Positions 7,572 through 16,107 of a DNA stretch of 64,000 nt are shown here, in pieces (the stretch's first letter is position 1; each line of letters begins with the position of its first letter). Under the pieces are notes generated by a model that did not search any database, was not told where the DNA came from, and saw only the letters and a program-made list of their open reading frames with translations. A program made the position numbers and the translations under genes. The stretch covers positions 1 to 64,000 of the forward strand of contig NZ_LTZG01000001.1 in the NCBI RefSeq assembly GCF_001592825.1, given 5' to 3'. Source of the stretch: Planococcus maritimus. GTDB lineage: Bacteria > Bacillota > Bacilli > Bacillales_A > Planococcaceae.

Positions 7572-8144
7572 TTAGTTAATATTGGAGAAATGTTGCTTTA
7601 GCAACTCACGCAGTTTCTCCTGCTGCTCAGTGGTGATCGTCCCAGCTTTTTTTGGAATGATGAGGGCTTCTCTTTTTTGTATATAGAGAAAGTACAAGTC
7701 CTCATAATCTCTTGCTTTTTGAACGGATTCCCACGAAACATCAATGTCTTCTTTGATACCATTATGAACAGACTTTACATTCAGTCCTTCAGATTTCAAG
7801 ATGATTGCAATCGGTCTTGGCCATCTTCTGTCTTTTGTTTTTTTAAAGAGTTGCTTATATTGCCATAGAATCACCGGTACATAGATTTTCTTTAGAAATG
7901 GAGCTGAAATCAAAGCAATTAATACCGCCAAACCAAAGGTCAAAATATAGTAAGTAGACCGATTTTCAAACTGAAAAAGGACGGGCGTTAGTGGAATCAT
8001 TAGCCAAACAACTAACAGAAAGACAAACAAAACGATTAAAAAGTGAAACAGCCTTCCTCTTATTTTGTGACGAGTGGAATAGCGTGTTTCGTATTCTTGA
8101 AAAGTTAACACATCGTCATATGTCAATTGATATTGAATCTGCAT
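7572..8144 (-). CDS. YcxB-like membrane protein
   Basis: 190 aa with AAAGGAG before the ATG. Two adjacent hydrophobic segments (about 32-52 and 65-90) form a hairpin in the membrane. The C-terminal cytoplasmic part is a small beta domain (LKSEGLNVKSVHNG..DVSWESVQKARDYEDLYFLYIQ). The pattern W-ESV-QKA-...-LYFLY-...-IIPK is typical of the YcxB-like C-terminal domain. Function unknown. Last gene of the operon started by an ECF sigma factor, 31 bases after a paralogue with the same fold, so its expression is probably controlled by that sigma factor. Confidence 0.8.
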   Translation of the reverse strand: MQIQYQLTYDDVLTFQEYETRYSTRHKIRGRLFHFLIVLFVFLLVVWLMIPLTPVLFQFENRSTYYILTFGLAVLIALISAPFLKKIYVPVILWQYKQLFKKTKDRRWPRPIAIILKSEGLNVKSVHNGIKEDIDVSWESVQKARDYEDLYFLYIQKREALIIPKKAGTITTEQQEKLRELLKQHFSNIN

Positions 8145-8175
8145 CGTTCCACTCCTTTAGTATCCTTATCTCTTT

Positions 8176-8742
8176 TTAGATCCGCACATGGCCGACTTTG
8201 TGATCGAGTAATTTTTCAATCTCTGCTTTCTCTTCATTACTCGCCTTGTAGTTGTTCTTCGGCACAACAATTACGTTTAGTTCGTCGTAGTATAAGTACA
8301 AATGCTGATGGTCTTCACTTACTTTTTGGATCTTTTCCCATTGAATTTCAGTATTTGTTTTCACTCCATTTTGCTGGGTCTGTACTCTCAACCCCTCTTG
8401 ATCCAAAGCCACCGTAACATCCTTTGGCCAGGTTGTATGTTTTTCCTTGCGAAGCAACAATCGATATTGCCAGATGGTCAATGGTCTATATCCTTTTTTG
8501 CTAAGAGGGGCAAGTAAGACAGCTAGTAAAATTCCTGCACTGATGCGAAGCCCCCACATCAAACTGGAAGATAAATCAGTGGGCAATATATGCCTTGTCA
8601 AACTGAGTCCGCCCCAGAAAATAAGCAACTCAAGGATCCAGAACGTAACCTGAGCTCTTTTTCTGTGATAACTCAAATGCTGAATAGAATCTTGTTGAAG
8701 AGCTAAAAAGTCAGAGTAAGTTAGTTGATAATGCAACCTCAC
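8176..8742 (-). CDS. YcxB-like membrane protein, paralogue of the next gene
   Basis: 188 aa from the GTG at 8742. An upstream TTG (8751) is only two bases from AAAGGA, while the GTG is 10 away. The GTG start also aligns the two paralogues exactly (MRLHYQLTY versus MQIQYQLTY). Same plan: two transmembrane segments, then a beta domain ending in LYLYYDELNVIVVPKNNY. The two neighbours are a tandem duplication that has diverged a good deal. Third gene of the sigma/anti-sigma operon, 96 bases downstream of the anti-sigma gene. Confidence 0.8.
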   Translation of the reverse strand: MRLHYQLTYSDFLALQQDSIQHLSYHRKRAQVTFWILELLIFWGGLSLTRHILPTDLSSSLMWGLRISAGILLAVLLAPLSKKGYRPLTIWQYRLLLRKEKHTTWPKDVTVALDQEGLRVQTQQNGVKTNTEIQWEKIQKVSEDHQHLYLYYDELNVIVVPKNNYKASNEEKAEIEKLLDHKVGHVRI

Positions 8743-8838
8743 TGAATACAATTCCTTTCTTTTGAAGAACTATGCACAAGAACATCGATCGTAGGAGTAT
8801 AAAGTATTTTTATGGATGATCCTTTCTTTTACCATATT

Positions 8839-9516
8839 TTATTGTATCACGTCATTGAGATCAGCTAACTGTTCTTCAAATGCGTGGAAGGCTACTCGTA
8901 GTTCTTCATCAGTTAGTTCGCTATAGTGCATGCTAATGGCAAGCGCAATTCGTTGGAGCTCGTCAGCTATCGCTGTTGCCTCAAACTCCTGGAGTTCCTT
9001 TTCGTAATAATTGAGGTAACTGATTGTAGTAAAGGCAATCGAAATTTTTCGGTCTATTTCTGGATCTCCGCTATCATCGCCATGATGCCAATGTTCCGTC
9101 ATAACAGTTAAGTACTCTGCTACATTAGCAAACTCGGAAACTTCCATTTGGTACATACCACTCTTGGGGTTTGCTGCATCCTCTATGGTCCATTCTCGCT
9201 CTTCAGGCAATACACTCTCGTGTTTTTGAGGAATCATTGCAGAAGTAGTTTGTTTCTCTTCTTCATCAGCAGCTATGGCAGGAAAATTAGTAGTGGGGGC
9301 AGCTGAGCGATCACCCATATAGATAAGTCCAAACACCATCATAAGCCCAACAGCTGAAACGAGAACTGTCCAATAAATAGGATTAAAGGAAAGCTTTTTG
9401 TTTCTATGTTCACGAATACGTCGCTGAATTTTGATTCGTTCAGCCGATGAGAAATGAACTTCTTTTTCTAAATCTCGATTGATTTTGCTTCGTATCTCAC
9501 GATCAAATCTGTCCAT
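8839..9516 (-). CDS. Putative anti-sigma factor, single-pass membrane protein
   Basis: 225 aa from the ATG at 9516, with AAAGGATG 8 bases upstream; a TTG two codons earlier is too close to it. The cytoplasmic N-terminus (about 1-48) is highly charged and helical, as expected for a sigma-binding region. One transmembrane segment follows (about 52-70, WTVLVSAVGLMMVFGLIY), then an acidic extracytoplasmic domain ending in helices. No zinc HxxxCxxC motif of the ZAS class is present. The gene overlaps the end of the ECF sigma gene by 14 bases, the usual coupling of sigma and anti-sigma. Role inferred from position and topology. Confidence 0.7.
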   Translation of the reverse strand: MDRFDREIRSKINRDLEKEVHFSSAERIKIQRRIREHRNKKLSFNPIYWTVLVSAVGLMMVFGLIYMGDRSAAPTTNFPAIAADEEEKQTTSAMIPQKHESVLPEEREWTIEDAANPKSGMYQMEVSEFANVAEYLTVMTEHWHHGDDSGDPEIDRKISIAFTTISYLNYYEKELQEFEATAIADELQRIALAISMHYSELTDEELRVAFHAFEEQLADLNDVIQ

Positions 9517-10057
9517 GAGCAATCATCCTTTCTAGTTGCGTTTGAAGCGTGCGTTTGCCTCTCAATAGTCGAGATTTAACAATATTAATACCAATAGACA
9601 ATACATCGCTGATTTCCTGCATGGTCATTTCTTGATAATAGTACAGAATCAACACTTCTTTATACTTAGGCGATAACATGGAAATTTTCGAAAGAATTTC
9701 AGAGGCGGTTTCTTCTTCAAGATAACGCTCCTCAGCTGAAGTATCGTTCTTCTCTGAGGAGGAGAACGGGCTATAAATCAGTTTCTTAACCCGCCATAAC
9801 CTGTGGTAGTCTTTGCATTTATTAATAGTGATTCGAATTAGCCAAGTTTTGATGTTGGATTCAAATCGAAAATTTTCCAACTGGTGATAGCAGCTAATGA
9901 AGACTTTTTGGATGATATCATCACATTCAGTTAAATCGTTTATGTATAGGTAAGCAATTCGCTTTAATTCTAGTCCATAATCCTCCATCAATTGGGCGAT
10001 TACTTTTTCATGATTGTAAGGTTCGCCATTTGTATCAGCGTTATCCGGCCAAGGCAT
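9503..10057 (-). CDS. ECF-type RNA polymerase sigma factor
   Basis: 184 aa from ATG 10057 (a TTG directly before it at 10060 is equally well placed relative to AAAGGAG). Region 2 (about 30-95) shows DLTECDDIIQKVFISCYHQLENF...FKTWLIRITINKCKD-type sequence. Region 4 (about 120-175) has LSPKYKEVLILYYYQEMTMQEISDVLSIG...VKSRLLRGK, the HTH that reads the -35 element. Length and the two regions without region 3 define an ECF (group IV) sigma factor. The anti-sigma gene overlaps it and two YcxB-like genes follow. Confidence 0.9.
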   Translation of the reverse strand: MPWPDNADTNGEPYNHEKVIAQLMEDYGLELKRIAYLYINDLTECDDIIQKVFISCYHQLENFRFESNIKTWLIRITINKCKDYHRLWRVKKLIYSPFSSSEKNDTSAEERYLEEETASEILSKISMLSPKYKEVLILYYYQEMTMQEISDVLSIGINIVKSRLLRGKRTLQTQLERMIAHGQI

Positions 10058-10184
10058 CAAGACTCAACTCCTTTCTATAGTAATTAGACGGTTGTCACTT
10101 CTCTTTTGACCCGTAGTATTCGCATAATTTCACACATTCTATTTCAAGATTATTCTTTTTGTTTTTGGATAAATTCAAAGCAAA

Positions 10185-10213
10185 TGAAACTATCAACAAT
10201 TCTATTCCGTTTT
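10185..10213 (+). promoter_or_regulatory. ECF-type promoter of the second sigma operon
   Basis: TGAAAC at 10185-10190, 17 bases, then CGTTTT at 10208-10213. TGAAAC/CGTN with a 16-17 base spacer is the classic ECF consensus. It lies 26 bases before the sigma gene at 10239, so the sigma factor probably drives its own operon. Confidence 0.6.
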
Positions 10214-10238
10214 AACTATAGGAAAAGGAGGTGACCCG

Positions 10239-10790
10239 ATGGAATGGCTTGAAGCAAGGCCGGTGTCCAAAGTAGGGAAAGAGGCATGGCTGGAAACCAT
10301 CATGGAAGAATACGGCGAAAACCTGACACGTCTTTCGTACAGCTACTTGCGAGATTGGGGCATGGCAGAGGAAGTCGTCCAGGATGTGTTTGTGAAGATT
10401 TACAAGCAGTACGATACATACGAAGAGATGGGTGCATTCAAATCCTGGATTTACCGTATCACCATCAACTGCTGCAAGGATGTTCTTCGGAGTTCCCTGC
10501 TCAAGCGGATTGTAGTGCAAAGCCAGTTCTTTCAATTTCTTGAATCTAAAGAAAAGACTCCAGAGGCTCTTATAATGACAAAAGGAGAAGACGCAGAGCT
10601 GGTTAAAGGAGTCTTGGCTCTCCCGGTGAAGTACCGAGAAGTCATTCTTTTGTTTTATTTCGAAGAGATGTCCAATCGTGAAATCGGGGACTTGATTGGA
10701 GTGAACGAAAATACCGTTAAAACACGACTAAGCCGTGGGAGAGAAAAGCTACGATTGGTATTGGAGAGGAGCGAATTTGATGGAAGATAA
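10239..10790 (+). CDS. ECF-type RNA polymerase sigma factor
   Basis: 183 aa; AAAGGAGGTGA 8 bases before the ATG is an almost perfect ribosome binding site. Region 2 includes YLRDWGMAEEVVQDVFVKIY and FKSWIYRITINCCKD. Region 4 includes LPVKYREVILLFYFEEMS and IGVNENTVKTRLSRGREKL. It resembles SigV/SigX/SigW-type factors in layout. Its gene overlaps the downstream membrane protein gene by 11 bases. It is divergent from a second ECF sigma operon, sharing the 180-base gap. Confidence 0.92.
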   Translation: MEWLEARPVSKVGKEAWLETIMEEYGENLTRLSYSYLRDWGMAEEVVQDVFVKIYKQYDTYEEMGAFKSWIYRITINCCKDVLRSSLLKRIVVQSQFFQFLESKEKTPEALIMTKGEDAELVKGVLALPVKYREVILLFYFEEMSNREIGDLIGVNENTVKTRLSRGREKLRLVLERSEFDGR

Positions 10791-11949
10791 ACTGAAAAAC
10801 TTGCGTTCTGCCATGAAACAGACCGTTTTTGCGGAACAGCGCTTTGGCGATCAGCAGAAACGGATGATTCGTCATAAAGTAAAAGCTGAATCTAACATGA
10901 GACACTGGTGGCCCAGTACATTATCTATTATTTTTGTGGTGTTCTTCTTAGGCTTTGGTGTTTACTTGGTCAGTGGAGAACACTCCCCTTCTAACAATGC
11001 CGACAATTTGAAAACAGAAAAAATAGCTGAACCTAAAAATGCGCTAGGGGAGGAAAGTGATGGCAGCCAATCAGCAATCCAAGTTGATCTGGCAGAGGAC
11101 ACCCCCATCGAAATCAATGAAGAACTTCGAGCAAATCTGAGCATCCCGTTGAATCTTCGAGATGAGCTGCCGTATGTAAATGCAAAACCAACTGTTGCAG
11201 CCACTGCACATAAGACAGGCTATAATGTGAGTGTCTATTATCCAATAGAGTCAGACACCCATCAAATTGCACTCGTTGAAAACGTGGAAGCTCCAGATCT
11301 TATAGCAGATATATTAGTGAATCGGGTACCAATTGCGGAAGATGAACAGGAAGTCGAAATGAATGGCCATACTGCCTTTTATTCGGAAGACCAAAAAGAG
11401 ATGCATATCTTCACAAAGGAACGGTACTTCACCGTCTTTGGTGCCGAGAAAGAAAAGTTATTCGAAATTGCATCATTAATTGATTTAACTAAACCTGTTG
11501 CTGCAATAGCAATCAAGGAACTGGAATTTGCGAACATGGAAACGGTCGAATTGACGGAAATCGAAGAAAAGAACTACATTCCAGTTGATTTCCACGAACG
11601 TGTTGAATTTCTGCAAGCCAGTACACAACCTATTACGCTGGCATCTAAAGGTGAGGGAGTTTCTTGGATTGCGAATCATTACACATCACCCATTACGGGC
11701 TTCGATATCGTAGTAGAGCAAATGTATGAAGCATCTGGCGAACATAAACTAGCCACTCACAGTCTATCTTCTAAAGATTTGATCAGCACAATCGAGTTGG
11801 AAGACAGAACAATTCTGTTAATGACAGATGGTCAAAATTATACCGGCTATTTTGCAGAAGGTAACTATTCTTTCCTGGTAACAGGCGATGAAGACAGTAT
11901 AGGATTGGAACAAGTGGAAGAGATCCTGCGAGCCATTGAGCTGAAATAA
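10780..11949 (+). CDS. Putative anti-sigma factor / sigma-operon membrane protein
   Basis: 389 aa from ATG 10780, with GGAGAGGAG upstream, overlapping the sigma gene. A charged cytoplasmic N-terminus (about 1-42) is followed by one transmembrane segment (WWPSTLSIIFVVFFLGFGVYLV, about 43-65) and a large extracytoplasmic part. The latter appears to hold two related beta-rich modules (about 120-235 and 280-389): both read VxYYPI/VVEQMY and then ILVNRVPIAEDE/TILLMTDGQN..GYF, resembling a DUF4367-like sensor domain in duplicate. Partner of the sigma factor by overlap; the sensed signal is unknown. Confidence 0.7.
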   Translation: MEDKLKNLRSAMKQTVFAEQRFGDQQKRMIRHKVKAESNMRHWWPSTLSIIFVVFFLGFGVYLVSGEHSPSNNADNLKTEKIAEPKNALGEESDGSQSAIQVDLAEDTPIEINEELRANLSIPLNLRDELPYVNAKPTVAATAHKTGYNVSVYYPIESDTHQIALVENVEAPDLIADILVNRVPIAEDEQEVEMNGHTAFYSEDQKEMHIFTKERYFTVFGAEKEKLFEIASLIDLTKPVAAIAIKELEFANMETVELTEIEEKNYIPVDFHERVEFLQASTQPITLASKGEGVSWIANHYTSPITGFDIVVEQMYEASGEHKLATHSLSSKDLISTIELEDRTILLMTDGQNYTGYFAEGNYSFLVTGDEDSIGLEQVEEILRAIELK

Positions 11950-11962
11950 AATGCCGTATCTG

Positions 11963-11999
11963 AAAAGAAGAAACTCCAGCGTGAGTTTCTTCTTTTTTT
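11963..11999 (+). terminator. Terminator of the second ECF sigma operon
   Basis: AAGAAGAAACTC pairs with GAGTTTCTTCTT followed by seven T, 13 bases after the stop codon. Confidence 0.85.
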
Positions 12000-12040
12000 G
12001 TATAACAGTACATCTATGAACGATTTCATTCCCAATAGTT

Positions 12041-12077
12041 AAAAACGGATCCACCGTTAGTCACTGTGAATCCGTTC
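12041..12077 (-). terminator. Terminator of the MDR dehydrogenase gene
   Basis: On the minus strand AACGGATTCAC pairs with GTGGATCCGTT followed by TTT. It lies 40 bases past the dehydrogenase stop codon. Confidence 0.6.
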
Positions 12078-12116
12078 GACAAGCGATCGTTTCACACTTT
12101 TATTATTTGTATTGGA

Positions 12117-13157
12117 TCATTCTCCAGGCAACAAGACAATTTTCCCTAATTTCCCCGTTTTTTTAAAGTACATTTGCGCTTCTGGCGCTTGTTCGAGAGG
12201 GAAAGTCCTATCGATGACAGGTTCAATTTTGTCTTCTGAAATGGCTTGGAGCATACGTTTGAATTCTTCTATCGTGCCCAAAACAGATCCGTAAAACGTA
12301 AGATGTTTTAAGTATAAGGTTCTAAAGTCAAGGTCTGTGTGTTGTCCACCTGCAGAGCCAGAAATACAAAATTTCCCGCCTTTTTTCAGGACTTGAAGAG
12401 AGGTGGGGAACAGGGCATCGCCTACAACATCTAAAACAGAGTCCACTGGCCCTCCATTTACCTCGAGTATGTCCTTGGCTAGGTGAGCTGATTTGTAAGA
12501 CAATACGTGTGTCGCCCCCAGCTTTTTTAATTTATCGGTTACAGCTAGGTCGCCAACGATCGCAATGACCTTAGCGCCAAATACCTTAGAGGCAATTTGG
12601 ACGTTTAACGAGCCAACCCCTCCGTTTGCGCCAGTTACCACTACAGTCTCGCCAGGATGAGCTTGAATTTGTTCTATCATATGCCAAGCAGTCATTCCAC
12701 TAACGGAAAAAACGGCACTTTCCGTGTAGTTCGGGAGCGGCATATTAAAACAAAGTTCAGCTGGCCAAACTACGTATTCCGCATATCCACCATCATATTC
12801 CGAACCGATAAACGACATATCTTCTGAGATGTGTTCCGCTCCTTCCTGTCCGCTCGAAGTGAAGGGGAACAAGACCACATCTTTTCCAATCATGGATGTG
12901 TCTACGCGTTTTCCAGCTCTCACGATGGTGCCTGCTATATCTGAACCGGGTGTCCTTGGGAAGTGAACACCTTCTGGGCGCCATCCGGACTTTGAGCCAG
13001 TGCCATAAGCGCCTTCTCTCATCCAAATTTCCGTATTGTTGATGGCGCAAGCTTTTACTTGGATGAGCACCTCGTTGTCTGCTGGTTCTGGAGTCGCTAT
13101 TTCAACCAGCTGGAGCATGTCTACATCACCATATCCTGTCACTTGAATAGCTTTCAT
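12117..13157 (-). CDS. Zinc-independent MDR family dehydrogenase (quinone oxidoreductase-like)
   Basis: 346 aa from the ATG at 13157, with AAGAGGTGG upstream; the frame continues 16 codons further without a site. It has the MDR layout: N-terminal GroES-like domain (IQVTGYGDVDMLQL..PEPADNEVLIQVKACAINNTE) and a Rossmann fold with the nucleotide motif GANGGVG at 176-182. The usual catalytic and structural zinc cysteines of true alcohol dehydrogenases are lacking, so an NADPH:quinone or enone reductase is more likely than an alcohol dehydrogenase. Single-gene unit; substrate unknown. Confidence 0.85.
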   Translation of the reverse strand: MKAIQVTGYGDVDMLQLVEIATPEPADNEVLIQVKACAINNTEIWMREGAYGTGSKSGWRPEGVHFPRTPGSDIAGTIVRAGKRVDTSMIGKDVVLFPFTSSGQEGAEHISEDMSFIGSEYDGGYAEYVVWPAELCFNMPLPNYTESAVFSVSGMTAWHMIEQIQAHPGETVVVTGANGGVGSLNVQIASKVFGAKVIAIVGDLAVTDKLKKLGATHVLSYKSAHLAKDILEVNGGPVDSVLDVVGDALFPTSLQVLKKGGKFCISGSAGGQHTDLDFRTLYLKHLTFYGSVLGTIEEFKRMLQAISEDKIEPVIDRTFPLEQAPEAQMYFKKTGKLGKIVLLPGE

Positions 13158-13359
13158 CGAATGACCACCTCTTAACGTTTGATTTTGGTATAGTACAGAC
13201 TGCAATTAGACCTTTCGTTGTTAACCACTGCATCTTTGATCTTTCATTAAACTATGGAGGAGGTTATTGTCAGAGTCAATGTATGTATGCTTAAAGGTTT
13301 TGGCGATTAGACTTGTAAATGGAAGCTTGAGCTGCATAAAAAATGAGATAGAAAAATAG

Positions 13360-13512
13360 GCTGTCGAATCGGTGAATTGCCAGCTTCACATGCGAATAAG
13401 AAAACTAGTCGATACTATGGATGAAGAGACCTACCACCTATTTGATTATTTGGGCTATGGACCAGAACCTTCTATTGTTCAAGGAAGTCCTGTGGGAGTA
13501 AGTAATATGTAA
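13360..13512 (+). pseudogene. Possible C-terminal gene remnant
   Basis: A 50-codon open stretch ends at TAA 13510-13512 and is followed 25 bases later by a terminator hairpin. The internal ATG at 13390 gives 40 aa, with TMDEETYHLFDYLGYGPEPS, but there is no ribosome binding site. The protein-like composition plus a downstream terminator suggests the tail of a decayed gene. I cannot assign a family. Confidence 0.3.
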
Positions 13513-13536
13513 CAAATAGTGCGCGATAGGAGAGAG

Positions 13537-13569
13537 GGAATTTCTAGTTATTAGAAATTTCCTTTTTTA
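13537..13569 (+). terminator. Terminator without an intact upstream gene
   Basis: GGAATTTCTA/TAGAAATTTCC hairpin followed by TTTTTT. The only thing upstream on this strand is the possible gene remnant at 13360-13512. Confidence 0.65.
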
Positions 13570-14070
13570 CAATGTTAACGAAGTCATTTTAGCGATAATT
13601 TTAATAAGTACTGAATGTTCAAGTTAGAGTAGACGATCCAAAATGTTTTGTGTCATCTGAAAAATGCTAACTTTCACGATTTCTGACCAGAAACCCCAAG
13701 CGAATTGCTTATATTTTCATATAGAGCACTACTTTCTTAGGGGGTGTCAGTTTTTAAAGGTTTAGTTTTCTATTTTAATGGGTATTTGTATGTATATATA
13801 GATGCTAAATGACTACCTTTTTGAAAATACGTTAAAAAATTGGCCGCATCTATAAAAAGATATCAATAACGTGGTCACTTTTTTGCGTATCAATGCAATC
13901 GTACAAAGATTCAAATCGCATCGATTGATACAAATTTTGGTTCTTGTAAGCAGTGTGTACAACAGAAAACTAGCATCTTAGTGCAATGATTTAACAGGTT
14001 AAATGCTTTAAATTATAGCGCTGTAAGTAAAGCCGCAAAGAATTAATGAATTCTTTGCGGCGTTTTTTTT
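13570..14070 (+). other. Non-coding stretch ending in a strong orphan terminator
   Basis: No frame with a start site is seen. At 14032-14070 GCCGCAAAGAATT pairs perfectly with AATTCTTTGCGGC and is followed by eight T, a textbook intrinsic terminator 52 bases before the next gene. With no coding gene before it on the plus strand, it could end a small RNA transcribed from this 450-base region, or be left from a lost gene. Confidence 0.45.
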
Positions 14071-14122
14071 AAGGCCCTCATGAAGGGGCTACTTATTACG
14101 ATTTTCGAAAGGAAGTAATTGA

Positions 14123-14911
14123 ATGGAACTGGCATTGGAAAAGAAGTATCGCTCGTTGGCTGCATACTTTTCAGAATCAACCAATCAAACGATTACATTA
14201 ACGTTTGAGGAAATTGAAAAGATTATGGGATACAGCCTTCCTAGCAGCGCCTATTTGAATTACAGTTGGTGGAAAAAAACAAAATCCCCTGCGAGACATT
14301 ATCAGGCATGGACAGCTGCAGGCTATTTTGTGAAATACGTACAGCCTAATCACTATGTCGTGTTCGAGAAAACGGAAGCTGTGCCGGAAAATGAGGGACA
14401 CCAGGATGTCTTGATCATCCGTCCGGCTTTGCATGGAGATGCCCGTTTTCTGTCAGTCTTGTATAAAAAATCGAAAATGGAATCGAAGTTTCTCGTATAT
14501 GGACAAGAACCACAGGAAGCATCGGCGAAAAAAATCAGACAGCAAATTATTGAGTGGAACCAAAGCGGCCGATCAGTCATCTTACTGGCTATTCTAAATG
14601 GCGAGCATGTTGGCTATATGAAGATTGTGGGGACTGATTCAAAACGAGCTGCTCACCGGGCGGAAGTCGATATGGTGGTACAAGCTCATAATAATGATAT
14701 GAATATCCTTTCTGCCTTGATCCAAAAATCAGAGGAGTGGGCGGCAGAAAAAGGCCTCAAACGTTTTGAAATCACGATATTAGAAGAAAACGCGCAGGCC
14801 CGTAAGTTGTTTGAGCAGAATGCTTACAAGGTAGAGGGCATTCGAAAAAGCTCAGTCTCGGTTCACGGTACGCTGCAAAACGAAGTCTATATGGGCAAAG
14901 TTTTTAAATAA
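14123..14911 (+). CDS. GNAT N-acetyltransferase with N-terminal DUF7662-like domain
   Basis: 262 aa with GAAAGGAAG before the ATG. Residues about 5-75 (KYRSLAAYF...TLTFEEIEKIMGYSLPSSAY...WWKKT...WTAAGYFV) look like the small DUF7662 domain, often linked to DNA-binding or restriction contexts. Residues about 95-260 form a GNAT fold: ILLAILNGEHVGYMKI, then an acceptor-CoA region, then RKLFEQNAYKVEGIRK-SSV at the end, as in ribosomal-protein or metabolite acetyltransferases. Single gene flanked by terminators on both sides. The domain fusion is the unusual point; the acetylated substrate is unknown. Confidence 0.75.
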   Translation: MELALEKKYRSLAAYFSESTNQTITLTFEEIEKIMGYSLPSSAYLNYSWWKKTKSPARHYQAWTAAGYFVKYVQPNHYVVFEKTEAVPENEGHQDVLIIRPALHGDARFLSVLYKKSKMESKFLVYGQEPQEASAKKIRQQIIEWNQSGRSVILLAILNGEHVGYMKIVGTDSKRAAHRAEVDMVVQAHNNDMNILSALIQKSEEWAAEKGLKRFEITILEENAQARKLFEQNAYKVEGIRKSSVSVHGTLQNEVYMGKVFK

Positions 14912-14934
14912 AAACGAGAAAAAATATACTATAG

Positions 14935-14975
14935 AAAAGACTAGGAAGTGGCAAAGCCCGTTCCTAGTCTTTTTC
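14935..14975 (+). terminator. Terminator of the GNAT gene
   Basis: AAAAGACTAGGAA pairs with TTCCTAGTCTTTTT with the T-run at the end. Confidence 0.85.
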
Positions 14976-15246
14976 AAGTCTGTGCTCCTAATCTGAAATT
15001 CATCTTACTTGAAAGGTGTTTTTCTGCTTGGATTCTTGATTCTCCAAAGGAAAAATAGTGTTGTTAATGTATAAAACACTTTAGTTGAGATTAATGAAGG
15101 TTTGATCATCGCTACATTTGATGAAAATAAGTGCTACTTCTTATCTACAAGCTATTCCATTCATCAATTTAAATGGTAAAATTTATAATAAAGAGTCTGA
15201 AAATTCTTTATACACTCATTTCATTTATTGAAAAGGTGCTGGCAAA

Positions 15247-16107
15247 ATGCATAACTACAACGTATTAGAGAGTGCATTGTTTTTCCCTTCTCCCATACGT
15301 TTTGAGAAGCTGAAAAAACAAGTGGATGGCAAGACTATCCTAATTACTGGAGCGAGTTCAGGAATCGGCAAGGAACTGGCTTTTTTATTTGCGCAGACCA
15401 CTGCGCATTTGATTCTCGTGGCTCGTAGAGGAGACCTCATGCATGCGATGAAGACCGAAATCGAAAAGTCTTCTGCTAAAGTTACAGTGTTTCAAGCAGA
15501 TCTACGCAATGACGTAGACTTAAAAGAATTGCTGGCCTTTCTGCACCTTTTAGAAGGCGGAGTGGACATCGTCGTGAGCAATGCGGGCCTTTCGATCAAT
15601 CGGCCAATTGTTCAATCACTAGATCGTTACCACGATTTCACGCGGACGATGGCACTCAATTATTTTGCGCCGGTCCAGTTGTTGCTATCACTCATCCCGC
15701 TGCTTGAACAAAATAAGGGGCATATCGTAAACGTTTCCACGATCAACGCGTTGTTGCTTCCTGTGCCGTACTGGGCTGCCTACCAAGCGTCGAAAACGGC
15801 TTTTGATACGTGGCTGAGGTCGGCCGAGCCGGAATTGAGATCCCGAAACATTTCTACGACGTCTATTTATTTGCCGCTGGTGAAAACACCGATGATTGAA
15901 CCAACCAGGGCTTATCGAAATTCACCGGCTATGTCTCCCATGCATGTGGCTGAAATTATCGGACACGCGTTGTATTCCAAAAGACAAATCTACAAGCCTT
16001 GGTGGCTAATCTTTGGACAATGGGCTTCATTGATCTTTAGAGCTCCATTGGCATTTATCGTTCCCAAATTGCTATTGAAAAAGGAGCGTGCACGAGGGAA
16101 TGCTTAA
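15247..16107 (+). CDS. Short-chain dehydrogenase/reductase (SDR)
   Basis: 286 aa with AAAAGGTG before the ATG. It has the nucleotide motif TGASSGIG (34-41), NAG (112-114) and the catalytic Y179-x3-K183 (YQASK), all in standard SDR positions. A C-terminal hydrophobic stretch (WWLIFGQWASLIFRAPLAFIVPKLLL) suggests membrane attachment, as in long-chain-acyl or lipid SDRs. Its gene overlaps by 8 bases with the following AMP-dependent ligase, so the two probably act on the same acyl substrate. About 270 bases before it, back to the terminator at 14975, contain no gene. Confidence 0.85.
   Translation: MHNYNVLESALFFPSPIRFEKLKKQVDGKTILITGASSGIGKELAFLFAQTTAHLILVARRGDLMHAMKTEIEKSSAKVTVFQADLRNDVDLKELLAFLHLLEGGVDIVVSNAGLSINRPIVQSLDRYHDFTRTMALNYFAPVQLLLSLIPLLEQNKGHIVNVSTINALLLPVPYWAAYQASKTAFDTWLRSAEPELRSRNISTTSIYLPLVKTPMIEPTRAYRNSPAMSPMHVAEIIGHALYSKRQIYKPWWLIFGQWASLIFRAPLAFIVPKLLLKKERARGNA

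Noticed and set aside
12117..13157. Annotation as a zinc alcohol dehydrogenase
   Set aside because: The zinc-ligand cysteines are missing, so the zinc-independent MDR group was preferred.
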